The notes under the pieces are model-generated. The model made no database searches. It saw only the letters and a list, made by a program, of their open reading frames with translations, and was not told the origin of the DNA. A stretch of 64,000 nt of DNA from Variovorax gossypii (GTDB taxonomy: Bacteria > Pseudomonadota > Gammaproteobacteria > Burkholderiales > Burkholderiaceae_C), in assembly GCF_003965815.1 (NCBI RefSeq), contig NZ_RXOE01000001.1:620001-684000 (forward strand), written 5' to 3'. Shown here piece after piece: positions 17,446 through 26,014 of this stretch; within the stretch, counting starts at the first letter, position 1; every line of letters starts with the position of its first letter. A program made the translations under genes and the position numbers.

Positions 17446-18217
17446 CAACGCTTCTCCCCCGCCCGGCGAGCAGGGCACCGGCCGACCGGGATATCCACCA
17501 CCGGGCGTCTGCGCGCCCGCCGCGCCCCTGTGGCCCGGCTTCCTGACCGGGCAGGAAGACTCGCCCGTGCGTGTGCTGCTCGTCGAGGACGACGAGTTCA
17601 TGCGCCGCGTGATCGCCCAGGAGCTGCTGTCGGACCTGCGCATACAGCTCGAAGGCCAGGCCGGCAGCCTGCGCGACGGCCGGCGGCTGCTGGCCACGCA
17701 CGAGTTCGACGTGCTGATGGTCGACCTGCGGCTGGGCGACGGCACCGGCTTCGACCTGATCCAGGAAGCGCGCGAGCACCATCGCGCCGGCGAGATCATC
17801 GTGATCTCCGCGCTGGAAGACGAATCGCACGTGCTGCGCGCCTTCGAGCTCGGGGCCACCGGCTACCTGCTGAAGGACGCATGGCTGCAGAGCTTTGCGC
17901 AGGCCGTGCTGCAGGTGGTCAACGGCGGCGCGGCCATCACGCCGCGGCTGGCGCGCAGGCTGCTTTCGAGGCTGAGCTACCGGCCTCCCGGCGCGCTGCC
18001 GCCAGCGGAGCCGCTGCAGCGCGAGGCGACGCTGACGGCGCGCGAGTGCGAGATCCTGCGCTTCGTGGCGCGCGGCCATGTCACCGAAGAGATCGGCAAC
18101 AAGCTGGGCATCTCGGGGCAGACCGTCAACGCGCACATCAAGAACATCTACAAGAAGCTGCACGTGCATTCGCGTGCGCAGGCCGTGAGCTACGCGGCCT
18201 ATACGGGGCTGATCTGA
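17438..18217 (+). CDS. Two-component response regulator, NarL/LuxR type
   Basis: A 259-residue protein. It has a Pro-rich N-terminal extension of about 43 residues, then a receiver domain (acidic pocket LLVEDDE, phosphoacceptor Asp near residue 95 in VDLRLGDG, Lys in LLKDAW). A C-terminal LuxR helix-turn-helix follows (LTARECEILRFVARGHVTEEIGNKLGISGQTVNAHIKNIYKKL). The ATG at 17438 overlaps galE by 8 bases, so the regulator is expressed with the polysaccharide genes. No histidine kinase gene is in the window. It probably tunes transcription of the cluster, by analogy with RcsB-like regulators of capsule. Confidence 0.9.
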   Translation: MPDNASPPPGEQGTGRPGYPPPGVCAPAAPLWPGFLTGQEDSPVRVLLVEDDEFMRRVIAQELLSDLRIQLEGQAGSLRDGRRLLATHEFDVLMVDLRLGDGTGFDLIQEAREHHRAGEIIVISALEDESHVLRAFELGATGYLLKDAWLQSFAQAVLQVVNGGAAITPRLARRLLSRLSYRPPGALPPAEPLQREATLTARECEILRFVARGHVTEEIGNKLGISGQTVNAHIKNIYKKLHVHSRAQAVSYAAYTGLI

Positions 18218-18261
18218 GTGCCCCGATCCACCCGGTTTCAACACACCCGACGCTGGCGATC

Positions 18262-19710
18262 ATGAACACCCTCCTTCCCATCCATCCCGTGGTTCTTTGC
18301 GGCGGCAGCGGCACCAGGCTGTGGCCGCTGTCGCGCAAGGCGCTGCCCAAGCAGTTCGCGCCGCTGGTCGGCGGCAAGAGCCTGTTACACCTCACGCTCG
18401 AACGGCTGGCGCTGCTGAACTCCGCGATCACCTGCGTCACGTCGGAAGACCATCGCTTCCTGGTGAAGGAGACCATGGACAACGCCTGCGCCACGGGCCG
18501 GCAGATCCTGGAGCCGGTGGCGCGCAACACGGCGGCCGCCATGGCATCGGCAGCGTTGGTGGCCGACGCCGACGACCTGCTGCTGTTCGCGCCTTCCGAC
18601 CATCACATTCCCGATGCCCCGCTGTTCGCCCGCACGGTGCGCTCCGGCATCGAGGCCGCGCTGTCCGGAAAGATCGTCACCTTCGGCGTGGCGCCGAGCT
18701 TTCCGAGCACGGCCTACGGCTACATCGAGGCCGGGGCGCCGCTTCCCGACGGGCACAGCCAGGCCGTGGCGCGCTTCGTGGAAAAGCCGACGGCGCCCGT
18801 GGCCGAAATGCTGATCCTGCAGGGCGGCTACAGCTGGAACGCCGGCATCTTCCTCGTGCAGGCTCGCACACTCATCGCCGCGCTGCGCGAGCATGCCCCC
18901 GAAATCCTGCAGGCCTGCGAGCGGGCCACCGCCGGCGCGACGCGCGACGGCAGCTTCATGCGGCTGGAAAGCGCGGCCTTCTCCGAATGCCGCGCCGAGA
19001 GCATCGACTACGCCGTGCTCGAGAAGCACCGGCACGTCGCGGTCGTGAAGTTCGAGGGCATGTGGAGCGACGTCGGCAGCTGGAACGCGGTGGCCAGCCT
19101 GCACCCGGCGGACGACGCCGGCAACCGGCTCAACGGCAAGGCCAGCGCCCTGAATTCGCGCAACACCTTCATCCACGCACCGCACCGGCCGGTGGTGGCG
19201 CTGGGCACCGAGAACCTCATCATCGTGGACACGCCCGACGCTGTGCTGGTGGCCGGCGTGGGCTGCGCCGAGCAGGTGGCCGACGTGGTGCGCAAGCTCT
19301 CGCAGGAGGGCTGCGCCGAGGCCACCGAGCACCGCCGCGTGGTGCGGCCATGGGGCGCCTACGACAGCATCGACCTCGGCGAGCGCTTCCAGGTGAAGCG
19401 GCTGACCGTGAAGCCGGGCGCCAAGCTGTCGCTGCAGATGCATCACCACCGCGCCGAGCACTGGGTAGTGGTGAAAGGCACGGCGCGCGCCACCTGCAAC
19501 GGCGAGGTCACGCTGGTGCACGAGAACGAATCGATCTACCTGCCCTCGGGCGCCATCCACCGCCTGGAGAACCCCGGCCGGACGGTGCTCGAAGTGATCG
19601 AGGTGCAGACCGGCGGCTACCTGGGCGAGGACGACATCGTGCGCTTCGACGACACCTACGGCCGATGCGTGCCTGTCGAGCAACAGGTCATTGCGGCAGA
19701 TACGGCTTGA
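18262..19710 (+). CDS. manC: Mannose-1-phosphate guanylyltransferase / mannose-6-phosphate isomerase
   Basis: A bifunctional enzyme of 482 residues providing GDP-mannose. The N-terminal pyrophosphorylase has GGSGTRLWPLSRKALPKQF, FVEKPTAP and ESIDYAVLEK. The C-terminal cupin isomerase half has RPWGAYDSIDLGERFQVKRL and LQMHHHRAEHWVVVKGTA. It starts 44 bases after the regulator gene. Phosphomannomutase and GDP-mannose dehydratase, needed to link it to fucose synthase, are not seen here. The 3' end overlaps the convergent DJ-1/PfpI gene by 23 bases. Confidence 0.95.
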   Translation: MNTLLPIHPVVLCGGSGTRLWPLSRKALPKQFAPLVGGKSLLHLTLERLALLNSAITCVTSEDHRFLVKETMDNACATGRQILEPVARNTAAAMASAALVADADDLLLFAPSDHHIPDAPLFARTVRSGIEAALSGKIVTFGVAPSFPSTAYGYIEAGAPLPDGHSQAVARFVEKPTAPVAEMLILQGGYSWNAGIFLVQARTLIAALREHAPEILQACERATAGATRDGSFMRLESAAFSECRAESIDYAVLEKHRHVAVVKFEGMWSDVGSWNAVASLHPADDAGNRLNGKASALNSRNTFIHAPHRPVVALGTENLIIVDTPDAVLVAGVGCAEQVADVVRKLSQEGCAEATEHRRVVRPWGAYDSIDLGERFQVKRLTVKPGAKLSLQMHHHRAEHWVVVKGTARATCNGEVTLVHENESIYLPSGAIHRLENPGRTVLEVIEVQTGGYLGEDDIVRFDDTYGRCVPVEQQVIAADTA

Positions 19711-20290
19711 TGTTCTTCAGCGCGTTGGCCACGTAGGCCTCCTTCTCGCCCACCGGCGCCACGTAGTGCAGCGCCGCCTCCGCGGCCTCGATGCCCTCGG
19801 TGCGCGCGATGATCCAGCCGGCGAGGTACGGCGAGGCGAAGCAGCCGCCCGCCGTGGCGACGTTGCCGCGCGCGAAGAAGGGCTGGTTCAGCACTTCCAC
19901 GCCGGCCTCCTGCACCCAGGGCTTGGTGGTGAGGTCGGTGCAGGCCGGAACGCCTTCGACGAGGCCGAGCTTTGCCAGCACCAGCGTGCCGGAGCATTGC
20001 GCCGCGATCAGCTGCCGTGCCGGGTCGAGCGACAGGCGCCCCATCAGCTCCGGGCTGGCGACCACCTCCCGCGTCTTCACTCCGCTGCCGACCACCACCG
20101 CGTCGGCGAAGCGCGCCTCTTCCAGCAGCGACTGCGCGCGAATGGCCACGCCGTTCATCGACGTGACTTCCGGCGTCGGGCAGCAGATGCTCACGCGCCA
20201 GTCCGGCTTCTTGATGCGGTTGAGCACGCCCAGCGCGATGAGCGAGTCGAGTTCGTTGAAGCCGTCGAAGGTGAGGATGGCGATGTGCAT
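19688..20290 (-). CDS. DJ-1/PfpI family protein
   Basis: A 200-residue single-domain protein of the class I glutamine-amidotransferase-like superfamily. The N-terminus MHIAILTFDGFNELDSL carries the conserved acidic residue (Glu13). The nucleophile elbow is AAQCSGTLVLA (Cys99). Members act as chaperone-like or isocyanide-hydratase-like or regulatory proteins, and specificity cannot be read here. It is divergent from the MocR regulator and convergent with manC, so it is probably an independent unit controlled by its neighbour. Confidence 0.87.
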   Translation of the reverse strand: MHIAILTFDGFNELDSLIALGVLNRIKKPDWRVSICCPTPEVTSMNGVAIRAQSLLEEARFADAVVVGSGVKTREVVASPELMGRLSLDPARQLIAAQCSGTLVLAKLGLVEGVPACTDLTTKPWVQEAGVEVLNQPFFARGNVATAGGCFASPYLAGWIIARTEGIEAAEAALHYVAPVGEKEAYVANALKNIKPYLPQ

Positions 20291-20395
20291 GGTGTCGGTT
20301 CGTGGAGATGCGGAAGGGACGCGGGAGGGATGCAGTCATCGTAGTGACGACGATCAATACAATCAAAAAATTGTCATGGATACATCCGACGCACG
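20291..20395. promoter_or_regulatory. Divergent promoter region between DJ-1/PfpI and MocR genes
   Basis: The 105-base spacer is AT-rich towards the regulator. TACAAT at 20358-20363 could be a -10 box for the MocR gene, about 33 bases from its ATG. CAAT and ATTG flank an A-run there (20360-20373). MocR proteins usually bind paired sites in such spacers; none is certain by eye. Confidence 0.4.
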
Positions 20396-21733
20396 ATGGC
20401 CGAAACCCGATACAAGCAACTGGTGGATGAACTCGCCGCCCAGATCCGCACCGGGCAGCTGAAGCCCGGCACCCGCCTGCCGACGCACCGCCGGCTGGCC
20501 GAGCGCCACGGGCTGGCCCTGGTCACGGCCTCGCGCGTCTACGCGGAGCTGGAGGCCATGGGCCTGGTGAGCGGCGAAGTCGGCCGCGGCACCTTCGTGC
20601 GCGAGACCGCCATGCCCGGCGGCACGGAAGCCGACCAGCGGGCGCTGCCCGCCGACATGCTCGACCTGAACTTCAACTACCCCGCCTTGCCCGGACAGGC
20701 CGAACTGCTGCGCGGCGCGCTGCGGCAGCTCGCCACCGGCGGCGAGCTGGAGGCGATGCTGCGCTACGCGCCGCATGGCGGGCGCATGCACGAACGCGCC
20801 TGCTTCGCCCGGCACCTCCTCGAGTCGCGAGGGCTGGCCGCGGAACCGTCGAGGGTGCTGCTGGTCGACGGCGCGCAGCACGGCCTCGCGGTGACGGTGA
20901 TGGCGCTGCTGCAGCCAGGCGACGTGGTCGCGATCGACGCCCTCACCTACCCCGGCTTCAAGGTGCTCGCCGAGGCGCACCGGCTCGAAATGGCACCCAT
21001 ACCCGCCTCGGGCCAGGGCCCCGACCTCGACGCGCTGGAGCGCCTGTGCGAGCGGCGTCGTGTGCGTGCCGTCTACGCCATGCCGACGATGCACAACCCG
21101 CTGGGCTGGGTGATGAGCGCGAGCCGCCGCCGCCGCCTCGCGGCCATTGCAAGAAGACACGGCCTGCTCGTCATCGAGGACGCGGCCTACGCCTTCCTGG
21201 CCGAAGACCCGCCGCCGCCTCTGGCAACGCTGGCCCCCGAAACCACGGTGTATGTCTCCGGCCTTTCCAAGAGCGTGGCGACCGGCCTGCGCGTGGGCTT
21301 CGTCGCCGCGCCGGAAGCCTTCGTGCCGAAGCTCGAACGCGCGATACGCGCCACCACATGGTGCACGCCGGGCGTGACCACGGCGATTGCCTGCGGATGG
21401 CTGGAAGACGGCACGGTCGATCGCCTCGAGTCGCAGAAGCGGCAGGATGCGGCGGCGCGGCAGATCATCGTCGGCGAAGAGCTCGCGGGGCTGAAGTGCG
21501 TGCGGCATCCGTCGTCGTACTTCGCCTGGCTGCCTCTGCCCGAGGAAACGCGTGCCGACCGTGTCGCGATGGCGCTCATGCGCGAAGGGGTTTCGGTGTC
21601 CACCGCCGAGCCTTTCGCCACGTCGAAACATGTGCCGCACGCGCTGCGGCTGGCGCTGGGGTCCGTGGGGCTGGATGGGTTGCGCGGCGCGCTGCGGACG
21701 GTGCGGCGGGTGGTTGGGGAGCAGGCGTTCTGA
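20396..21733 (+). CDS. MocR/PdxR-type regulator (GntR HTH fused to aminotransferase domain)
   Basis: A 445-residue protein with an N-terminal GntR winged helix (YKQLVDELAAQIRTGQLKPGTRLPTHRRLAERHGLALVTASRVY) and a fold-type I aminotransferase domain. The PLP-binding Lys lies in YVSGLSKSVATGLRVGF. Known role of the class: PLP- or amine-responsive transcription control, usually of a divergent gene. Here the divergent gene encodes the DJ-1/PfpI protein. Confidence 0.92.
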   Translation: MAETRYKQLVDELAAQIRTGQLKPGTRLPTHRRLAERHGLALVTASRVYAELEAMGLVSGEVGRGTFVRETAMPGGTEADQRALPADMLDLNFNYPALPGQAELLRGALRQLATGGELEAMLRYAPHGGRMHERACFARHLLESRGLAAEPSRVLLVDGAQHGLAVTVMALLQPGDVVAIDALTYPGFKVLAEAHRLEMAPIPASGQGPDLDALERLCERRRVRAVYAMPTMHNPLGWVMSASRRRRLAAIARRHGLLVIEDAAYAFLAEDPPPPLATLAPETTVYVSGLSKSVATGLRVGFVAAPEAFVPKLERAIRATTWCTPGVTTAIACGWLEDGTVDRLESQKRQDAAARQIIVGEELAGLKCVRHPSSYFAWLPLPEETRADRVAMALMREGVSVSTAEPFATSKHVPHALRLALGSVGLDGLRGALRTVRRVVGEQAF

Positions 21734-21916
21734 AGGTGCCCGCGCGGGCGACCATCCCGGCCTCGAAAAGGATGCTCCACTGCGAGGCACGTCCCATGCC
21801 CGCACCACGGCGCAACGAGTCGCAACATAAAAGCCGTCGCGGCGCGCCCGTGTGCGTCAGAATTGCCGATCGACGTGGGCGTGCCCGTGACGTGGCCGCC
21901 CGGCGAGGAGGTTGCC

Positions 21917-22672
21917 ATGCCGTACGACCGCGACTTACTGCTCTTTGGCGCCAAGCGGCACGCAGTGCTCGGACTGGATGAGATCCAGCAGTACGGCATC
22001 GACAGCTATCAGGATCAGGACTACGTCTCCATTTACGGGCTACGTCCTCCGCAGGCTCATGCGATGGGAGTTCGCATGCTCGGGCGCACGGCGGTCGAAT
22101 GCACGCGTGACGACCTGGCCGAGGCCATTGCCAGCGATGTCGCAGCCTTGGCGAACCGGTGCGCTTCGACATCTCGACTTGTCGTCGACCCTTTTGCCGG
22201 CTCAGGCAACACGATCTTCTGGTTGCTGCGCAAGCTCGCGGGGGCACGCGCGGTCGCCTTCGAGAACGACCCCCTGGTCTACGACGTCAGTTCGAAGAAC
22301 CTCGCGCTCCTGAATCTGCCTTTGCGCCTCGAGTGCATCGATTTCCCGCCCGGCCTCGAGCATGTGCGCGCAGCGCCGGGCGAACTGGTGGCGGCCTTCA
22401 TCGCGCCCCCATGGGGCCGTGCTCTGGATGTTCGGCTGGGTCTGGACCTGAGACGCACCGAACCACCCGTCGTGAGCATCGTGAAGGAGTTCGTTCGTCG
22501 ATTTGACGGGAACCCCATGCTCTTTGCGATCCAGGTCCACGAACGGGTGGAACCCGAGTCACTGACGGACCTCGTTTCACACTTCGATGCCTTCGAACAC
22601 AAGGTCTACGAGTTGAACCGCGCAGGACAGAACCACGGGGCCCTGATCGGCTGTGTCGGTTGGTCGCCTTGA
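21917..22672 (+). CDS. Class I SAM-dependent methyltransferase, TGS1-like
   Basis: A 251-residue protein. The ATG at 21917 is chosen for the strong GAGGAGG ribosome site 6 bases upstream; a start at 21863 lacks one. Motif I is VVDPFAGSGNTIFWLL (residues 89-104), followed by an acidic motif II (VAFENDPLVYDVSSKNL). Motif IV is APPWG (163-167). DPFxGxGGNT plus PPWG is the pattern of RNA cap guanine-N2 (TGS1-like) and related RNA/DNA methyltransferases; bacterial substrates of this branch are unknown. It stands alone, between a MocR gene and a convergent dehydrogenase gene. Confidence 0.7.
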   Translation: MPYDRDLLLFGAKRHAVLGLDEIQQYGIDSYQDQDYVSIYGLRPPQAHAMGVRMLGRTAVECTRDDLAEAIASDVAALANRCASTSRLVVDPFAGSGNTIFWLLRKLAGARAVAFENDPLVYDVSSKNLALLNLPLRLECIDFPPGLEHVRAAPGELVAAFIAPPWGRALDVRLGLDLRRTEPPVVSIVKEFVRRFDGNPMLFAIQVHERVEPESLTDLVSHFDAFEHKVYELNRAGQNHGALIGCVGWSP

Positions 22673-22728
22673 CCGACCTGCGGTGAACAACTGAAAGAAG
22701 GCGCCAGTGCTCCGGAGCCGATCTCCGC

Positions 22729-23709
22729 TCAGCCCGGTTCCACGATGACGTTGCCAATCAATTTTCCGGCTTCGACCGCTTCGTGCGCCGCCGCGATCTC
22801 GTCGATCCCGAACTTCGCTCCGATCGTGTGCGACAGGACTTTCCCGGCCGTCATCCGACTTATCCGGTCGATGGCGATGCGCCGGTCTTGCGGAGCAAGG
22901 CCATAGACGAGAAAGAAGTGCAGGCTGAACGAGTTCCACAGTAGCGCGCGATAAGGAACGGCGATGTCCTCATACACGTTCGAGCCATATGAAACCAATG
23001 CGCCATGCGGGGCCAACCCTCCGCCGGCAAGCAGCTGGACCGTGGTTGAAAAGTCCATGTCGACGATGGCATCCACTCCGCGGCCTGCCGTAAGTTGCTT
23101 GACGCGCTCTGCTACCGGCTCGGTCTTGTAGTCGATCGTCGCATCGACACCGGCAGCAAGCGCGTGTTGGGCCTTGCTTTCGGAACCGACTGTCCCGATT
23201 ACGCGCGCGCCGCCGATGACCGCGAGCTGTGCGGCGTAGTGGCCGACAGCCGATGAAGCTCCTATCACGAGGACCGATTTGCCTGCGATGTCGCCGAGGC
23301 GCTGGACGGCGTGAACGGCCGTCATGAGCGGAATTCCGAAGCACGCTGCCACCGTGAAATCCATCGACTCGTGGAGTCGCACCGCCTGCACCTCCGGCAG
23401 GACGATGAATTCGGCAGCGGTACCCATCGGGCGCTGCCACTGCCCGTTCCAGATCCATACGCGTTCGCCCAAACGCCCGGGCGACACGCCGTCGCCAACT
23501 GCGTCGATCACGCCGGCACCATCGCTGTGCGGTACCACGCGTTCCGCTCCGAGCGGACGGACACCTCTTGCCTTTACATCGGATGGATTGACGCCCGAGG
23601 CCGCGACCTTTACCCGGACTTCCCCAGGCCCTGGTGTCGGCGCGGGCAATTCACCAACAACAAGAACGTCCCGGGCATCCCCGTTTTTCGAGTACCAGGC
23701 TGCACGCAT
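22729..23709 (-). CDS. NADPH:quinone oxidoreductase-like, zinc-free alcohol dehydrogenase family
   Basis: A 326-residue medium-chain dehydrogenase/reductase. The N-terminal GroES-like part contains GEVRVKVAASGVNPSDVKAR, as in zeta-crystallin/QOR enzymes without the zinc Cys ligands. The cofactor domain has VLVIGASSAVGHYAAQLA. The ATG at 23709 has a GAGGT ribosome site upstream; an upstream extension is possible but without support. It probably reduces quinones or enones with NADPH. Divergent from an alpha/beta hydrolase gene. Confidence 0.9.
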   Translation of the reverse strand: MRAAWYSKNGDARDVLVVGELPAPTPGPGEVRVKVAASGVNPSDVKARGVRPLGAERVVPHSDGAGVIDAVGDGVSPGRLGERVWIWNGQWQRPMGTAAEFIVLPEVQAVRLHESMDFTVAACFGIPLMTAVHAVQRLGDIAGKSVLVIGASSAVGHYAAQLAVIGGARVIGTVGSESKAQHALAAGVDATIDYKTEPVAERVKQLTAGRGVDAIVDMDFSTTVQLLAGGGLAPHGALVSYGSNVYEDIAVPYRALLWNSFSLHFFLVYGLAPQDRRIAIDRISRMTAGKVLSHTIGAKFGIDEIAAAHEAVEAGKLIGNVIVEPG

Positions 23710-23941
23710 GCCGACCTCGCTTTTTTCCGAGAGAGATTTGGATCGATGGCGAGAAATGCAGAGGCTACGCCTGCGCGGGAGATACGGCAACGGCCATGCG
23801 CGCCACGTACGTCATTCGTCCAAAGTGTCTCGTTCGGGTGTCCAATCGGACTGCGACGAAGAGCGATTCATCGAACCCGGGTGGAGCCGTGTCATTCGCG
23901 CAGCTTCGTCCGCCTGCGTCTCCGTGAACCGGAGATTCAAG

Positions 23942-24706
23942 ATGCCAGACGTGATTTCCGATGGGGTATCGATCCACTACGAGGTCAAGGGTCAGGGCTC
24001 GCCCGTGCTTCTTTTGGCGGGACTGGCGGGAGTGGGCTCATCCTGGGGGCCACAGATCGATCTTTTCGCAAAGTGTCATCAGGTGATCGTTCCCGATCAT
24101 CGGGGCACCGGCGCCTCCGAGCACACCGCACGCGCGATGACGATTGCGCAACACGCGCGGGACATGGCGCGAGTGGTCGAAGTGGTCGGGTGCGGGGCGG
24201 TGCACGTGGTCGGCTCGTCGACGGGAGGCGCCATCGCGCAATTGATGGCGATCCGTCATCGAGACCTGCTGCGCAGCGCAACGATCGTCTCGTCCATCGC
24301 ACGCGCGGACGCGTACTACTGCCGCCAGTTCGAGATGCGCAGGCGCATGCTGACCGACTCCGGCCTGCGCGCATCCACGGAAGCCAATGCCCTGTTCCTC
24401 TTCGCCCCCGGATTCCAGCGTGAGCATCCGCAGCGGGTGCAGGCATGGGTGAACGCCACGTCGGCCGGCACGTTCGAACCCGAGATCGGCTTTGCCAGGA
24501 TCGACATGATCGTGGGGCACGACGCATTCGATGAATTGCCGTCGATCTCCACACCGACGCTGGTGCTGGTGGGAGATTGCGATTCCTGCGCGCCGCCGTA
24601 CTTCTCCGCAGAACTGGCCATCCTGGAGGGTGGTCACTTCATCTTCCTGGAGAAGCCGGAGCTGCTGCACGCCACAGTCGAGGCATTCATCGCGAAGCAT
24701 GAGTAG
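23942..24706 (+). CDS. Alpha/beta hydrolase (RutD-like)
   Basis: A 254-residue hydrolase. The oxyanion region is LLLAGLAGVGSSW, then VPDHRGTGASE. The nucleophile elbow is VGSSTGG (Ser93), the acid is in LVGDCDSCAPP and the base is in EGGHFIFLEKPE. The stretch between the acid loop (PPYFSAELA) and the His motif (ILEGGH) is about nine residues shorter than usual for the family, which may affect the fold. A modest GGAGA ribosome site precedes the ATG. Substrate unknown; the RutD likeness (aminoacrylate/ester hydrolase group) is by eye. Confidence 0.82.
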   Translation: MPDVISDGVSIHYEVKGQGSPVLLLAGLAGVGSSWGPQIDLFAKCHQVIVPDHRGTGASEHTARAMTIAQHARDMARVVEVVGCGAVHVVGSSTGGAIAQLMAIRHRDLLRSATIVSSIARADAYYCRQFEMRRRMLTDSGLRASTEANALFLFAPGFQREHPQRVQAWVNATSAGTFEPEIGFARIDMIVGHDAFDELPSISTPTLVLVGDCDSCAPPYFSAELAILEGGHFIFLEKPELLHATVEAFIAKHE

Positions 24707-24751
24707 GCAGTCTTGAACGCACGACAAATGGACCCCTGGCGTCCGTCCCAA

Positions 24752-24815
24752 ACACCGCGCCGCGATGCACCAGCCCGCCACTCCCGGCCTATCGATCCGG
24801 CGCCATCCACGAGCC
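24752..24815 (-). repeat. Degenerate copy B of a ~60-bp repeat shared with 28938-29000
   Basis: Read on the minus strand, this spacer contains GGCGCCGGATCGATAGGC followed by GGGAGTGGCGGGCTGG and a GC-rich end. It aligns with copy A downstream over about 60 bases with roughly 50 matches. In copy A the first part encodes the last codons and stop (TAG) of the small gene at 28973-29254. Copy B therefore looks like the residual 3' end and trailer of a lost paralogue. Confidence 0.55.
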
Positions 24816-24871
24816 TTGACGTACATTGGCGCCGCCCCCTCAAAACGCCCGCCGTTCCACAAGGAGATTCG

Positions 24872-25198
24872 ATGAACATGAGACCGTCAAAGTCCGTCCG
24901 CGCGTCGCCAGCCACTGCAACCGGCGCGCACGCCACCGGTACAGCCGCAATGGGCTCCATCGTGATCGGCGCCGCAGCCCTCGGTGCCCTGGCCATCGGG
25001 GCCCTGTCTATCGGTCGACTCTTTGTGGGCCGGGCTCGGATTCGCCGGCTGGAGATCGACGAGCTCGTTGTTCGTCGCATTCGAGTCATTGAACAGCTGA
25101 CGCCGCCGGCAGCGTCGATGCCCGGTAGCGTTCCTGGCGATTCGGGATCCGTTATCGAATCGGTGAAGACACGGGCTGAGACGTCAAAATGGCCGTGA
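24872..25198 (+). CDS. Small membrane-associated protein with Ala/Gly/Ile repeats
   Basis: A 108-residue protein. The ATG at 24872 has AAGGAG 6 bases upstream; an upstream in-frame ATG at 24713 would run through the repeat remnant and lacks a site. Residues about 25-54 form a pseudo-repeat of G-[AS]-[AI]-[AV]-[IL] units (GSIVIGAAALGALAIGALSIGRLFVG), which may be a membrane helix or a short beta-solenoid-like stack. It is followed by RARIRRLEIDELVVRRIRVIEQL and a disordered tail. I know this as a recurrent conserved hypothetical type without assigned function. Confidence 0.72.
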   Translation: MNMRPSKSVRASPATATGAHATGTAAMGSIVIGAAALGALAIGALSIGRLFVGRARIRRLEIDELVVRRIRVIEQLTPPAASMPGSVPGDSGSVIESVKTRAETSKWP

Positions 25199-25326
25199 CG
25201 GCCGCCAGCCAAGACCAGCCATTCACCCAGCCGGAAAAAGCAGCGGAAAGCGAACCTCGACCGATGTGGAAAGAATCCAGAAAGGCTCGCGCAAAGTGCA
25301 CATCGACAGACCAGTCAAAATTCATC

Positions 25327-25707
25327 ATGAACGACCAAGAGTGGACTGAGATCGTCTACAGGCTCGGAGCGTCAGATGTCGACATGGCCGTGGATGCAGC
25401 TGAAAAGTTGGATGCACGATCAAGCGTCGATGACGTGCCTCGTTTGCTGACCTTGCTACGGCACGAAGACTTCTTTATCCGCGAGGCTGCCGCTTGGCCG
25501 TTATGTCATCTAGCAGGGCCTCTAGTTTTGAAGGAGCTTTTCGCCGCCTACCAATTGGGCTTTGAACAAGGTCATGACAACGATGGCTTCACTGCCGCCC
25601 TACTTGAAATGGATCTGGTCAAGGCCCGAAAGCCCCTCGGCACATTGCTTGAGATCGGCGATGAGATCGAGAAATCTCACGCGGCTTGGCTGCTCGAATT
25701 TTGCTAG
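25327..25707 (+). CDS. Small HEAT-repeat-like protein
   Basis: A 126-residue acidic, all-helical protein. It contains HEAT-like units, for example SVDDVPRLLTLLRHEDFFIREAAAWPL and AWLLEF at the end. The ATG at 25327 is the only internal Met start with the correct domain beginning (MNDQEWTEIVYRLG); an upstream start at 25189 gives an unlikely low-complexity leader. Base composition is much more AT-rich than neighbouring chromosomal genes. It is the first of a run of small orphan genes of immunity or accessory type. Exact role unknown. Confidence 0.66.
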   Translation: MNDQEWTEIVYRLGASDVDMAVDAAEKLDARSSVDDVPRLLTLLRHEDFFIREAAAWPLCHLAGPLVLKELFAAYQLGFEQGHDNDGFTAALLEMDLVKARKPLGTLLEIGDEIEKSHAAWLLEFC

Positions 25708-25735
25708 CGGTTTTGGCCAGCTCCAGACATTCGAT

Positions 25736-26014
25736 ATGCCACCTCGCTTCTCCGTTGATTTCAACGAACTCCTTGAGTGTGATCTCGTCATGCTGTCCCA
25801 GACAGATCTCCGGGAGGACATCAACGGTTCGTCCGTGCTACTCGTTGAAGGTCTACCCGTTGAGGTCCAAGAAGAAAACCTCTATGACGACGGCACGTAC
25901 GAAGTGCTGTTTGCTCGGGGAGTCGTTGAGGCCAACTCAACAGGCACCTGGTCTCATGTCAAATGGTGCTGCCGGTTTGACACCGACGACTTCTCCGAAA
26001 TTGCAGATCAGTGA
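25736..26014 (+). CDS. Small hypothetical protein
   Basis: A 92-residue acidic protein (MPPRFSVDFNELLECD start). It reads like a small beta-rich domain: SSVLLVEGLPVEVQEENLYDDGTYEVLFARGVVE, then SHVKWCCRFDTDDF. No family recognised. It starts 28 bases after the HEAT-like gene and has no convincing ribosome site, so it may be coupled to that gene. AT-rich like its neighbours. Confidence 0.55.
   Translation: MPPRFSVDFNELLECDLVMLSQTDLREDINGSSVLLVEGLPVEVQEENLYDDGTYEVLFARGVVEANSTGTWSHVKWCCRFDTDDFSEIADQ

Noticed and set aside
22860..23458. Minus-strand frames inside the quinone-oxidoreductase gene region (for example 22970-23458)
   Set aside because: Arg/Gly/His-rich shadows overlapping the recognised dehydrogenase.
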